Assembly (NCBI RefSeq): GCF_018255755.1
Contig: NZ_CP073766.1
Coordinates: forward strand, 4,648,501 to 4,712,500
Direction: 5' to 3'
Origin: Chitinophaga sp. HK235
GTDB lineage: Bacteria > Bacteroidota > Bacteroidia > Chitinophagales > Chitinophagaceae
Length of the DNA stretch: 64,000 nucleotides
Part shown: positions 53,596 through 62,124 of the stretch, piece by piece
Numbering within the stretch: position 1 is the first letter of the stretch
Layout of the letters: each line of letters begins with the position of its first letter
Made by a program: the position numbers and the translations under genes
The notes under the pieces: generated by a model
The model's database searches: none
What the model was told of the DNA's origin: nothing
The model's input: the letters and a program-made list of their open reading frames with translations, nothing else

Positions 53596-53680
53596 CCTTC
53601 ATTTTTCGCTTTTTTTACGTGAAGCCAATAAAATATTTTAAATTTAATACAGCCACTATCACGTATAAAAAACCACAGAA

Positions 53681-53935
53681 ATGGAAACTACTCAGCAAAG
53701 AGATGAACGTCTCTGGCGTATTGCAAAAGCCAGGGCCGGCTTCAAATCGCATCTTATCATTTACCTGGTTATCAATATGGGATTATGGGCTGTATGGTTC
53801 CTCACAGACAGGGACATGTCTGAAGGGATACCCTGGCCGGCATGGCCGGCACTGGGCTGGGGAATTGCCCTGGCATATCAGTACTTTAACGCCTTCCGTA
53901 AAGATACTTATGACGATACGCTGAAAAGAATATGA
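53681..53935 (+). CDS. 2TM domain protein
   Basis: An 84-residue protein with two membrane helices (KSHLIIYLVINMGLWAVWFL and WPALGWGIALAYQYFNAF) joined by a short Pro/Trp-rich turn, the 2TM domain that is often found at the end of histidine kinases or alone in Bacteroidota. It is 85 nt after the YceI gene on the same strand and 51 nt before the acyl-CoA synthetase. Confidence 0.8.
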   Translation: METTQQRDERLWRIAKARAGFKSHLIIYLVINMGLWAVWFLTDRDMSEGIPWPAWPALGWGIALAYQYFNAFRKDTYDDTLKRI

Positions 53936-53986
53936 GTAGTTACTACCAGCAGAAGACCCATATCTGAGCCAAAACAAAACAACAGC

Positions 53987-55807
53987 ATGATGGACCAACC
54001 GCAGCGATTATTTGATGTAATCCGTTATCAACTGGAAAACTATCCGCTTGAGGATATGTTGACCGGCAAGGAAAACGGCCAGTGGAGAAAGTATAGTACA
54101 AAAGAAGTGGCCGATATTACCCTGAAATTCAGTTCCGGCTTATTGAAACTGGGCATCAGGGCTGGTATCACCCAAAATGAGGAGAAAGACAAGATCGCTG
54201 TTATTTCGCCTAACCGGCCGGAATGGTTGTTGACCGACTTTGCCTGCCAGCAGATAGGTGCCGCCTTAACCCCCATCTACCCTACCATCAGCCAGCACGA
54301 ACTGGAATTTGTACTCAACGATGCTGAAGCCCGCATCCTGTTTGTCAGCGATAAAGAGCTGCTGGACAAAATACAGGCTTCCCGCGACAGAATCCCTTCT
54401 ATCCGGGAGATCTTCACCTTCAACAAGGTAGCAGGCGCCCGGCACTGGACAGAAATTCTGGAAATGGCCGATCCGGACAACTACGCCCGTATTGAGGAAA
54501 TCAAACAAAATATCTCTCCGGAAGAACTGGTCACCATCATCTATACTTCCGGCACCACGGGCATACCTAAAGGTGTAATGCTCAGCCACCACAACATCAT
54601 GAGCAATGTAATGGCCTGCAAGCCTTACCTGCCTGTGAGTAGTAACGCCAGAGCAATCAGTTTCCTGCCACTCAACCATGTATTTGAACGGATGGTCACC
54701 TATCTCTACCTAACCAGCGGTGTGCCCATCTATTACGCCGAAAACATGGAGACTATCGCCGACAATCTGAGAGAGGTGAAACCTACCCTCTTTACGACGG
54801 TGCCCCGGTTGATGGAGAAAGTATACGAAAAGATCATGACTACCGGGCTGGAGCTTAAAGGTATCAAAAAAGCCCTTTTCTTCTGGGCCGTTGGCCTGGG
54901 CAAACGTTATGAGATCAATCATGACATGGGCTTCTGGTACAACATACAGCTGAAACTGGCCAATAAGCTGATATTCAGTAAATGGCGGGCAGCCCTGGGC
55001 GGTAATGTTCAGGCTATTATAAATGGCGCCGCCGCCTGTCAGGTACGGCTGCTGAAAATATTCACTGCCGCCAATATCCCCATTCTCGAAGGATATGGGC
55101 TTACAGAAACATCCCCTGTTATCAGCGTCAACCGCTACTACAATGTGGAAGATCGTATGTTCGGCACCGTAGGACCCATTATCAGCGGCGTAGAAGTAAA
55201 AATAGCTGAGGATGGGGAAATCCTCTGCAAAGGCCCCGGTGTCACCATCGGTTACTATAAACGCCCCGATCTCACTGCCGACGCCATCATTGATGGCTGG
55301 TTCCATACCGGTGATATCGGAGTACTGATAGATCATAAGTTCCTGAAAATCACCGACCGGAAAAAAGAACTTTTCAAAACCTCCGGTGGCAAATTCGTAG
55401 CACCACAACCCATTGAAAATAAATTCAAGGAGTCTCCCTACATCGAACAGATCATGGTAGTAGGCGAAGACCGCAAATTTACCGCGGCGCTGATCGTCCC
55501 CTCCTTCAATAATCTCCGCACCTGGGCACAGAAACGGGGCATCGCCACCGATAACACTGAGGCCCTGCTGCAAAACAAGGAAGTAATAGACCTCTATAAA
55601 CAGGCCGTAGACAAATACAACCAGTTCTTTAACCATATAGAGCAGGTCAAAAAATTCCTGCTGCTGCCGCAGGACTGGACCGTAGATGGCGGAGAACTCA
55701 CGCCCACCCTCAAGGTGAAGCGCAAAATAGTCCTGAACAAGTACCGCAAGGAAATCGACAGCATTTATGCTCCCTCCGGCGGGAAAGTTGATATAGAAAG
55801 TCTTTAA
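53987..55807 (+). CDS. AMP-dependent long-chain acyl-CoA synthetase
   Basis: A 606-residue adenylating enzyme that activates fatty acids to acyl-CoA. Core motifs: P-loop TIIYTSGTTGIPKGVMLSHH, EGYGLTETSPVISVNRYYN, the hinge region DGWFHTGDIGVLIDHKFLKI and DRKKELFKTSGGKFVAPQPI. Length and gate region are those of the FadD15-like class of large ligases. It may supply the fatty acid or phenylacetate-type acids activated together with PaaN, but the genes are only loosely spaced. The stop abuts the promoter of the tRNA gene. Confidence 0.9.
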   Translation: MMDQPQRLFDVIRYQLENYPLEDMLTGKENGQWRKYSTKEVADITLKFSSGLLKLGIRAGITQNEEKDKIAVISPNRPEWLLTDFACQQIGAALTPIYPTISQHELEFVLNDAEARILFVSDKELLDKIQASRDRIPSIREIFTFNKVAGARHWTEILEMADPDNYARIEEIKQNISPEELVTIIYTSGTTGIPKGVMLSHHNIMSNVMACKPYLPVSSNARAISFLPLNHVFERMVTYLYLTSGVPIYYAENMETIADNLREVKPTLFTTVPRLMEKVYEKIMTTGLELKGIKKALFFWAVGLGKRYEINHDMGFWYNIQLKLANKLIFSKWRAALGGNVQAIINGAAACQVRLLKIFTAANIPILEGYGLTETSPVISVNRYYNVEDRMFGTVGPIISGVEVKIAEDGEILCKGPGVTIGYYKRPDLTADAIIDGWFHTGDIGVLIDHKFLKITDRKKELFKTSGGKFVAPQPIENKFKESPYIEQIMVVGEDRKFTAALIVPSFNNLRTWAQKRGIATDNTEALLQNKEVIDLYKQAVDKYNQFFNHIEQVKKFLLLPQDWTVDGGELTPTLKVKRKIVLNKYRKEIDSIYAPSGGKVDIESL

Positions 55808-55833
55808 ATTTTAATTTAAAACCCTTACTTTTG
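55803..55833 (+). promoter_or_regulatory. tRNA-Arg promoter
   Basis: TTTA (55803-55806), 19 nt, TACTTTTG (55826-55833). The -7 box is perfect. It starts within the stop region of the acyl-CoA synthetase gene and drives the tRNA 33 nt downstream. Confidence 0.7.
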
Positions 55834-55865
55834 CAACCCGATACCCATTTAGGGTACAGACGGCT

Positions 55866-55937
55866 GGTCCCGTAGTTCAATGGATAGAATAGAAGTTTCC
55901 TAAACTTTAGATACAGGTTCGATCCCTGTCGGGACTA
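55866..55937 (+). tRNA. tRNA-Arg (CCU)
   Basis: A 72-nt cloverleaf: acceptor GGTCCCG/CGGGACT with a G-U at the first pair, anticodon stem GAAGT/ACTTT with loop TTCCTAA (anticodon CCT), T stem ACAGG/CCTGT with loop TTCGATC, discriminator A. The 3' CCA is not encoded. The next gene is a tyrosine integrase, so the 3' end of this tRNA is the likely attachment site of the downstream element. Confidence 0.92.
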
Positions 55938-55940
55938 CAA
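55906..55940. other. likely attL core at the tRNA 3' end
   Basis: Tyrosine integrases of this class usually recombine within the T arm or 3' end of a tRNA gene and rebuild it. Here the tRNA is complete and the integrase is the next gene, so the left junction should lie in the 3' half of the tRNA. No copy of this segment was seen later in the window; the right junction should be beyond 64000. Confidence 0.4.
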
Positions 55941-55951
55941 AACGCTTAATT

Positions 55952-55988
55952 CGCCCAAACTTAGCTTTACTAAGTTTGGGCGTTTTTC
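55952..55988 (+). terminator. terminator after tRNA-Arg
   Basis: CGCCCAAACTTA (55952-55963) pairs perfectly with TAAGTTTGGGCG (55971-55982), then TTTTTC. Confidence 0.85.
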
Positions 55989-56052
55989 ATTTACGGACGT
56001 GGGTTTCAGAGGAAAGAAGGGTAAAGAGAGATAAAGGGGGATTAAGTAAAAA

Positions 56053-56149
56053 TGTACCCCAAACTGTACCCCAGTGTACCCCAGACTGTACCCCAAAACC
56101 GGCGGCTGTGAGGGCTGCCAATCCAAAACCGTTACAAAACTGTACCCCA
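56053..56149 (+). repeat. five TGTACCCCA direct repeats upstream of the integrase
   Basis: Copies at 56053, 56065, 56075, 56087 and 56141, each TGTACCCCA. The first four are spaced 12, 10 and 12 nt; the fifth is 54 nt further on, 15 nt before the probable integrase start region. All lie on the same strand. They look like protein-binding sites, perhaps the arm-type sites of the integrase. Confidence 0.75.
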
Positions 56150-56168
56150 ATCTGTTAACCTTAAACCT

Positions 56169-57452
56169 GTGACCATGGAAGTGAAATACTATTTAAAAAG
56201 ACCCAAAGATTCCACCAGTACCATTTTTGCAAGAATCTGCTACGAAGGCGAGCAACTGAAGTATTACCTATCTGAAAGTCTTCCCACACTCTATTGGGAT
56301 ACAATTACCCAACGGGCATTTAAAGGCAACAAAGCATTTCCTGAATATCCGGAGTTTAACGCACGGCTTGACTACTTAGACCACACCATCAAAAGCACAT
56401 ACCGTAAATACCGTAATGACCACCAGCACAAAATACCGTCGCCGGCAGAACTTAAAGAGCTGTTGGACATTGCAACGGGGAAAACAGAGAAAAAACAGGT
56501 TACATTTTTCTCTTATTTTAAGGATTTCAACGCACGGTCTGAAAGAGGGGAACGGATCAGCCCCATTACCAAGAAACGAACATCCCCCAATACCAATAAA
56601 GGGTATGTTACTACGCTTAACCACCTCGAAGAGTTTCAGAAAACCTATCATCGAAAGATTGATTTCAACACTATTGATATACAGTTTCACAATGACTTCA
56701 TCAACTATCTAACAAAAACAGAAGACCTGAAACCCAATACGCTAGGTACCCATATAAAACGTATCATTACTGTAATGGGAGAGGCAAAAAGCCGGGGAGT
56801 GATAGTTAACACTGATTTTGAAGGTAGCTACTTCTTTAAGCCAGGAGAGGAAACCGACAGCATATACCTTAATGAACAGGAATTAAAGTCGATTGAGGAT
56901 TTAGACCTGACGAATAATCCTAAACTAGACCGTATCCGGGACTTATTTCTTGTTGGCTGTTATACCGGGTTACGGTACTCTGATTACTCTATATTAAGCC
57001 CGGAACACATCAGTGATGATTTCATTGAGATAAGACAAACTAAAACGGATGGCAAAGTAGTCATTCCTATTCACCCGGTGGTGAAGCGGGTTCTCAATAA
57101 GTACAGCGGAAACCTGCCGAAGGCAATCAGTAATCAAAAGATGAATGAATACCTAAAGGACATTGGTAAAAAGGTGCCAGCGCTTGAAAAGCTGGTGACT
57201 ATCACCTGTACTAAAGGAGGTAATAAAACAACCACTTCCTACATTAAGTGTTCGCTGATCAGTACCCATACCGCCCGTCGTAGCTTTGCCACCAATGAAT
57301 ATTTGGCCGGTACACCGGTCATCACCATCATGGCTATCACTGGGCATAAAACGGAAAAGGCATTTTTACGATATATCAAGGTAACACCGGCAGAACATGC
57401 GAAGCTGTTAAAAATGCATTGGGAGAAAAGGAATTTACTCATAGCTGTATAG
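56169..57452 (+). CDS. tyrosine recombinase (site-specific integrase)
   Basis: A 427-residue integrase of the large family typical of Bacteroidota mobile elements: N-terminal arm-binding domain (about residues 1-90), SAM-like core-binding domain (about 100-205: FFSYFKDFNARSERGERISP) and catalytic domain. Catalytic residues are in CYTGLRYSDYSIL (Arg), ISTHTARRSFATNEYL (His, Arg), AITGHKTEKAFLRYIKV (His, nucleophile Tyr). It should integrate and excise the element at tRNA-Arg. The GTG/ATG choice near 56169-56175 is open (MTMEVKYYLK). Confidence 0.93.
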   Translation: MTMEVKYYLKRPKDSTSTIFARICYEGEQLKYYLSESLPTLYWDTITQRAFKGNKAFPEYPEFNARLDYLDHTIKSTYRKYRNDHQHKIPSPAELKELLDIATGKTEKKQVTFFSYFKDFNARSERGERISPITKKRTSPNTNKGYVTTLNHLEEFQKTYHRKIDFNTIDIQFHNDFINYLTKTEDLKPNTLGTHIKRIITVMGEAKSRGVIVNTDFEGSYFFKPGEETDSIYLNEQELKSIEDLDLTNNPKLDRIRDLFLVGCYTGLRYSDYSILSPEHISDDFIEIRQTKTDGKVVIPIHPVVKRVLNKYSGNLPKAISNQKMNEYLKDIGKKVPALEKLVTITCTKGGNKTTTSYIKCSLISTHTARRSFATNEYLAGTPVITIMAITGHKTEKAFLRYIKVTPAEHAKLLKMHWEKRNLLIAV

Positions 57453-57521
57453 GATTGGATTTATAGCCATAAGTAACACTCAATTACTTATGGCTATAGC
57501 TGGCTTTAAGGTTACCAATTT

Positions 57522-57998
57522 TTAACACCCGGCGACATCAACAATGTAGGGCAAAGTATTTACGCTTACTGTAAAACTAAAATCGAAACTTTTGCTTTCA
57601 ATTTTGAAGTCGTTAAGCCTAACATTGAGACTTACTTCACGAATCTTGGTGTATTCCTGAAATATCTGGTTAATACGGTATTCTTCAAGCAACTCCAACC
57701 TTTTTTTCAACCCTACATCATGATGGCCGAGCTTTTCAACCATTGCGTCCTGATCCATAAAACGCCCAGGAACATCAACAACGCCGGTGGGCAAAATAGA
57801 TATGTTTACTGTAAAACTAAAATTGAAGCTTTTGTTTTCAATTTTGAAATCGTCAAGCCTAACATTGAGACTTACTTCACGAATCTTGGTGTATTCCTGA
57901 AATATCTGGTTAATACAATACTCATCGAGTGACTCTAACCTAGCTTTTAGCTCCGCATCATCGCGATCAAGAATTTCAACCATTTCAGTCTGGTTCAT
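57522..57998 (-). CDS. unknown protein made of an 80-residue tandem duplication
   Basis: 158 residues in two copies with an exact 80-residue period. Each copy holds a short acidic/Leu-rich start (AMVEKLGHHDVGLKKRLELL), the identical core INQIFQEYTKIREVSLNVRL, and a closing DFKIESKSFDFSFTV stretch with alternating hydrophobic residues. No family is recognised; the second half reads like beta strands. It is divergent from the next gene and convergent with the integrase. Element-carried accessory gene. Confidence 0.6.
   Translation of the reverse strand: MNQTEMVEILDRDDAELKARLESLDEYCINQIFQEYTKIREVSLNVRLDDFKIENKSFNFSFTVNISILPTGVVDVPGRFMDQDAMVEKLGHHDVGLKKRLELLEEYRINQIFQEYTKIREVSLNVRLNDFKIESKSFDFSFTVSVNTLPYIVDVAGC
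57615..57916. repeat. intragenic direct repeat, 62 bp identical
   Basis: 57615-57676 and 57855-57916 are identical over 62 bp and lie 240 bp apart. The whole 80-codon unit is duplicated, with the ends more diverged. Confidence 0.85.
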
Positions 57999-58189
57999 AA
58001 AAGAGTTTTTTTAATTAAATGGACAATTTCGCCCGGTGCGCCAAAGGTAAAAGGGGGGCTTTCCGCCTCTGTTAAAAGGAGCATAAAAGGAGATAATTAA
58101 CGCATGCATAACTATACCGTGCAAATAGGTTGCGTAGCGCCCCGTTAATATCGGGTTATAGTATTCCTGTTAACCTTCAATCCCTATTT

Positions 58190-58636
58190 ATGCGCAATCC
58201 TGATCTTCCACTAGAAAAATTCTTTCGTAAAATGGATGGCTATATGAGAGTACTGCAACAGATTACAAGCCAATCCAGCGACATCGAACTGATTCCCCTT
58301 GAAACTATTAGCGACGATGAACTTGCCAACGTCAAAAGTATCTTAGCTGATACTTATAGAATACGATGGAGAGGGAGTTTAAAAGAGTTTGCCGAGCTTA
58401 TTACAGAACTGGAAAACAAAGGTTGGATTGATCCAATAAACCATGGTGAGGTAAACGCCTTTACCCGATCGATATTGAGTTGCTTTGACTTTTCCGAGAC
58501 CCAAAAAAAGATAGATAGCAAAACAGAGGCAAGTCTTATGCAGTATCTTAAACCAAGTGAAAGAGAGACCAAAATTTATAGTAAACGCTACATAAAGAAA
58601 TTTGCCTCCATCTTATTTAACCACCCTAAAAAGTAG
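58190..58636 (+). CDS. RteC-like small element protein
   Basis: A 148-residue soluble protein. The C-terminal part (YRIRWRGSLKEFAELITELE, then KGWID and a helical tail) resembles the C-terminal region of RteC, the protein that controls excision of tetracycline-responsive conjugative transposons; the resemblance is by eye and moderate. ATG at 58190 is preferred over a TTG 20 codons upstream. It lies between the duplicated-domain gene and the excisionase-type gene, consistent with a control role in the element. Confidence 0.5.
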   Translation: MRNPDLPLEKFFRKMDGYMRVLQQITSQSSDIELIPLETISDDELANVKSILADTYRIRWRGSLKEFAELITELENKGWIDPINHGEVNAFTRSILSCFDFSETQKKIDSKTEASLMQYLKPSERETKIYSKRYIKKFASILFNHPKK

Positions 58637-58687
58637 TTACAAACTAGTTACAGTACTTGACCAGTCTTTCCTGTAGTTGTTACTTTG
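58634..58687 (+). promoter_or_regulatory. promoter and TAGTTAC repeats before the HTH gene
   Basis: TAGTTAC occurs at 58634-58640 and 58645-58651, 11 bp apart, one helical turn. A TTG at 58657-58659, 21 nt, and TACTTTG at 58681-58687 form a probable promoter for the HTH-helicase pair. Confidence 0.45.
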
Positions 58688-58708
58688 TCACGAACTAAAT
58701 GATTTGTG

Positions 58709-59026
58709 ATGATGGATAATGTATTACTATCAGCGATCCCGCTGGAACAGTTAAAAACTTATATTTCTGAAGCTGTCAGCAGCGAACTTTCTAAACACTT
58801 TGCAGCAGCTCCACTACCTCCCCAAAATCAGGAATTACTTACCAGGAAAGAAGCGGCGAAATTACTTTCTATCTCTCTCCCCACCCTGCTGGACTTTACC
58901 AAATCCGGGAAGATTACCGGCTATCGGATAGGGACAAGAGTACGCTACAAACGCTCTGAGCTGGAACAATCTTTAAAGCAGATACGGTCAGCCAAACAGA
59001 AAGGAGGACATCATGATTCAAAGTAA
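58709..59026 (+). CDS. excisionase-type helix-turn-helix protein
   Basis: A DNA-binding protein of about 105 residues, with a Gln/Ala/Pro linker then a MerR/excisionase-like HTH: LLTRKEAAKLLSISLPTLLD, FTKSGKITGYRIGTRVRYKR. This family acts as recombination directionality factor or as a regulator of the element. Starts at 58706 (GTG), 58709 and 58712 (ATG) are all possible. Its last codons overlap the helicase gene by 14 nt. Confidence 0.8.
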   Translation: MMDNVLLSAIPLEQLKTYISEAVSSELSKHFAAAPLPPQNQELLTRKEAAKLLSISLPTLLDFTKSGKITGYRIGTRVRYKRSELEQSLKQIRSAKQKGGHHDSK

Positions 59027-60614
59027 CCCTACCCCCGACCACTTCCCTAAGCCAAATTTTCCAGAACCAAGCCAGCCCCTAACCGTTACCAGCATCCTGG
59101 AACATAGCCGGGAACTACTGGCCCAGGGGAAACCAGTAGCACATGAGCTGATTTTAAACCGGCTACTGGAAAAGGTTCAACCGGTAGATTTCCTAAGTAT
59201 GGCCTTCTCACATGTTAATGGGCTGCGAGAGGACTTGAATGGGTTGGAGTCAAAGTTGATAACCAAAGAAGGAGCGTTCAATGATGATGACACTATCAGG
59301 GAAAAAGTAAAAAATCTCCGCGCACTCATCGCTAAATGCAGGCTCAAACAAGCTCACTATCTGATCATCAGCATTGAGGAAATATTGAGGATTGCCACTG
59401 CTAACCGCTGGGGAATATGCCAGCACCAGGATTTTATTTACCTGTACAATGGTGCTTACTGGTCGCAGCTTAGCACCGATGAACTAAAGGGCTTCCTGGG
59501 GAAATGTGGTGAAAAAATGGGAATAGACAAGTATAAAAGCCGGTTTTATATGTTCCGGGATCATCTGTTGAAGCAGTTCTTTGATTCGGCTCACCTACCC
59601 AGCCCTTTACAGCCTCACAATGTTGTTTTTATCAACCTGCAAAACGGTACGTTTGAGATAACACCGGAGGGTACCCGCTTACGGGAGTTCAAGCGGGATG
59701 ATTTTATTACTTATCAGCTGCCATTTGCTTTTGACCAAACAGCAAAAGCCCCACTTTTCAGCCGGTATTTAAACACTGTGCTGCCGGATATACAACGTCA
59801 AAGAGTGTTGGCGGAATATATCGGATATGTATTTATTCATCCTAGCACCCTTAAACTGGAAAAATCATTGTTATTGTATGGTTCGGGAGCAAATGGTAAA
59901 TCTGTTTTCTTTGAGATAATAAACGCCCTTCTGGGCGCAGAAAACATATGTAGCTATAGTCTGCAAAGCCTGACCGATACTACCGGATATTACCGGGCAA
60001 AATTGGCCAACAAACTGGTGAACTATGCTTCAGAGATAAACGGGAACCTGGAAGCATCCATCTTTAAGCAGCTCGCCAGTGGGGAGCCGGTAGAGGCCCG
60101 GCAACCCTATGGGCAAGCCTTTAACCTCACCCATTACGCAAAGCTCATTTTTAACTGTAATGAGCTACCCAAAGAGGTAGAACATACAAACGCTTATTTT
60201 AGGCGCTTCCTGATCATCCCCTTTGATGTGACTATCCCACCAGAGGCCCAAGACAAGGAACTGGCTAAAAAGATCATTCAGCAGGAGCTTTCCGGGGTTT
60301 TCAATTGGGTATTGGAAGGGTTGCACCGGCTGCTGACACAAAAAAATTTTTCCGATTGCGATGCGGCCAAACAGCAGCTACAACAGTATCAACGACAATC
60401 AGATAGTGTGTTGATGTTTTTGGAGGATGAAGGTTATAAACCGTCCCGAATCGCTTTCCTTCCCCTGCAGCAACTTTATACCCTGTATAAAATATTCTGC
60501 GCAGACAACGGCTACCGCCTTTGCTCTTCTAAAACGGTCAGCGAAAGATTACGGAGCCACGGGTACGAAATGGAACGTAAAACGGCTGGAATGGTTGTCT
60601 ACCTGGAAAAATAA
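59013..60614 (+). CDS. SF3 helicase of the P4/D5 (DUF5906-like) primase group
   Basis: A 533-residue replication protein. The N-terminal 190 residues are not recognised; the rest is the D5_N-like and SF3 ATPase: LKLEKSLLLYGSGANGKSVF (Walker A), KLVNYASEINGNLEASIFKQ (Walker B region), AKLIFNCNELPKEVEHTNAY (motif C) and FRRFLIIPFDVTIP. It would unwind the excised element for replication. The catalytic primase part of P4 alpha is absent; the next gene has a zinc finger and Toprim domain that could supply it. The start codon overlaps the HTH gene and follows AAGGAGG by 5 nt, an unusual sight in Bacteroidota. Confidence 0.85.
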   Translation: MIQSNPTPDHFPKPNFPEPSQPLTVTSILEHSRELLAQGKPVAHELILNRLLEKVQPVDFLSMAFSHVNGLREDLNGLESKLITKEGAFNDDDTIREKVKNLRALIAKCRLKQAHYLIISIEEILRIATANRWGICQHQDFIYLYNGAYWSQLSTDELKGFLGKCGEKMGIDKYKSRFYMFRDHLLKQFFDSAHLPSPLQPHNVVFINLQNGTFEITPEGTRLREFKRDDFITYQLPFAFDQTAKAPLFSRYLNTVLPDIQRQRVLAEYIGYVFIHPSTLKLEKSLLLYGSGANGKSVFFEIINALLGAENICSYSLQSLTDTTGYYRAKLANKLVNYASEINGNLEASIFKQLASGEPVEARQPYGQAFNLTHYAKLIFNCNELPKEVEHTNAYFRRFLIIPFDVTIPPEAQDKELAKKIIQQELSGVFNWVLEGLHRLLTQKNFSDCDAAKQQLQQYQRQSDSVLMFLEDEGYKPSRIAFLPLQQLYTLYKIFCADNGYRLCSSKTVSERLRSHGYEMERKTAGMVVYLEK

Positions 60615-60629
60615 TGTTTTGTTCTGTGC

Positions 60630-60690
60630 TACATATCCTACATATCCTACATGATGCCGGTTGTGCTATGTAGCAGATGTAGGATATGTA
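60630..60690. repeat. iteron-like repeats TACATATCCTACAT
   Basis: Two overlapping direct copies (60630-60643 and 60639-60652) and one inverted copy (60677-60690) of a 14-mer. They lie between the helicase and the Toprim gene. Confidence 0.7.
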
Positions 60691-60710
60691 GGACTTAAAA
60701 TAACTTTTTT

Positions 60711-61976
60711 ATGAATGCTTACCGGTATACATTGGAAAGGGGCAATAAGAAGCATATATGTCCTAGTTGTGGGAAGAAACGGTTTGTAAGGTTCATTGAC
60801 GGTCAAACCTGCGAGTATTTGCCTGCAGAATATGGCCGGTGTGACAGGGAAATAAACTGTGGTTATTTTCATAAGCCAGATTGCACAATGGCACAGTTAA
60901 AAAGGGCTGAAGAATACCGGGAGCGGCCAGTATATTATAAGAAGCCAGAAATCAGGAAACTACCTTCTTATATTCCACTTGAAGTACTGAAGAAAAGCCA
61001 ACAGGGATATGACGCCAACCACTTTACTGTTTATCTGCACTCCCTTTTTGGCACTAACATAACCCACGAACTGATTCAACGGTATCAGATCGGCACCTCC
61101 GGGAGCCGCTGGCCAGGAGCAACTGTATTTTGGTGGATTGACGTAGCCGGTAAAATAAGGGCCGGGCAGGTGAAACAATTCGACCATACCGGCCATACTG
61201 TTAAATCTGTTCACAATCATTCACATACCACTTGGATACACAGCATCTTAAAGCACAACCATGAATCCAAAGGGGAACATCTTCCATCCTGGTTATCTAC
61301 CTATTTAGACCAGGGCGGGAACTATGCCAGTTGCCTGTTTGGCGAACATCTTTTAAAAGAGGATACCGGTAAACCGATCGCCATCGTGGAAGCGCCGGCA
61401 ACAGCCATTGTAGCAGGCGTATATCTGCCGGGATTTGTTTGGCTGGCTGCAGGTAGCCTGTCTTATTTGACTGCTGCACGAACTCAGGTTTTATCAGGTC
61501 GGCAAGTGTACTTATTCCCCGATCTTTCTGCAGATGGACGGGCATTTGAGCTATGGTGCAATAAAGCCAGGGAGCTGGCCAGCATTGCCACCTTTACCGT
61601 ATCAGATCTTTTAGAGCGTAGTGCTTCAACTGAAGAACGACTAAAGGGACTGGATTTGCGGGATTTCCTCACCCGGTTTGATTACCAGCTGTTTCAACCA
61701 GCACCGCCAGAGGGAAACAAACACACCCTCATCATTGACGGACAGGAATATGAAATCAATGCCATTGCGACGGTTTCAGAAATTGAGGGTTATAAAATAG
61801 TCTCCTACTTGCTAAGAAATGCCAAGGTTTGTGATGTTTTATACAACGCAGCAGGGGAGTTGGCGGATATTCAGGAAGATTTTTCGCAAGTCATATGCAC
61901 GTGTATAGGGAAAGTGTTTAAGAGAGGAAAGCTAAACGGCGTTGACTGCTTCCTTTTACTGTTGAAAAACTCTTGA
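60711..61976 (+). CDS. zinc-finger/Toprim protein (DUF6371-like), probable primase partner
   Basis: 421 residues. N-terminal zinc finger (ICPSCGKKRFVRFIDGQTC and a second Cys pair CDREINCG), a linker, then a DUF6371-like core and a Toprim-like segment with KPIAIVEAPATAIVAGVYLP (Glu) and RQVYLFPDLSADGRAFELW (Asp pair). This order resembles DnaG-type primases with the catalytic middle reduced. The last 70 residues are unlike the rest and may be a separate domain. Placed after the SF3 helicase, the two could form a split primase-helicase. Confidence 0.75.
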   Translation: MNAYRYTLERGNKKHICPSCGKKRFVRFIDGQTCEYLPAEYGRCDREINCGYFHKPDCTMAQLKRAEEYRERPVYYKKPEIRKLPSYIPLEVLKKSQQGYDANHFTVYLHSLFGTNITHELIQRYQIGTSGSRWPGATVFWWIDVAGKIRAGQVKQFDHTGHTVKSVHNHSHTTWIHSILKHNHESKGEHLPSWLSTYLDQGGNYASCLFGEHLLKEDTGKPIAIVEAPATAIVAGVYLPGFVWLAAGSLSYLTAARTQVLSGRQVYLFPDLSADGRAFELWCNKARELASIATFTVSDLLERSASTEERLKGLDLRDFLTRFDYQLFQPAPPEGNKHTLIIDGQEYEINAIATVSEIEGYKIVSYLLRNAKVCDVLYNAAGELADIQEDFSQVICTCIGKVFKRGKLNGVDCFLLLLKNS

Positions 61977-62124
61977 AAGATGTGACATTATATGACACTA
62001 TTTTCATCAGTTTCAACACTGAAATAGCACAAAAATAGGGCAATGAGGAAGAATTAATCCTGACATTCCCTAGTTATTTAGGTTTAATTTATTTGCTTAG
62101 ATTGTAGTGTTTAAATATAAAATT

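Noticed and set aside
56053..56149. TGTACCCCA repeats as a CRISPR array
   Set aside because: Units are 9 nt with 1-3 nt gaps, no spacers of 30 nt or so and no cas genes.
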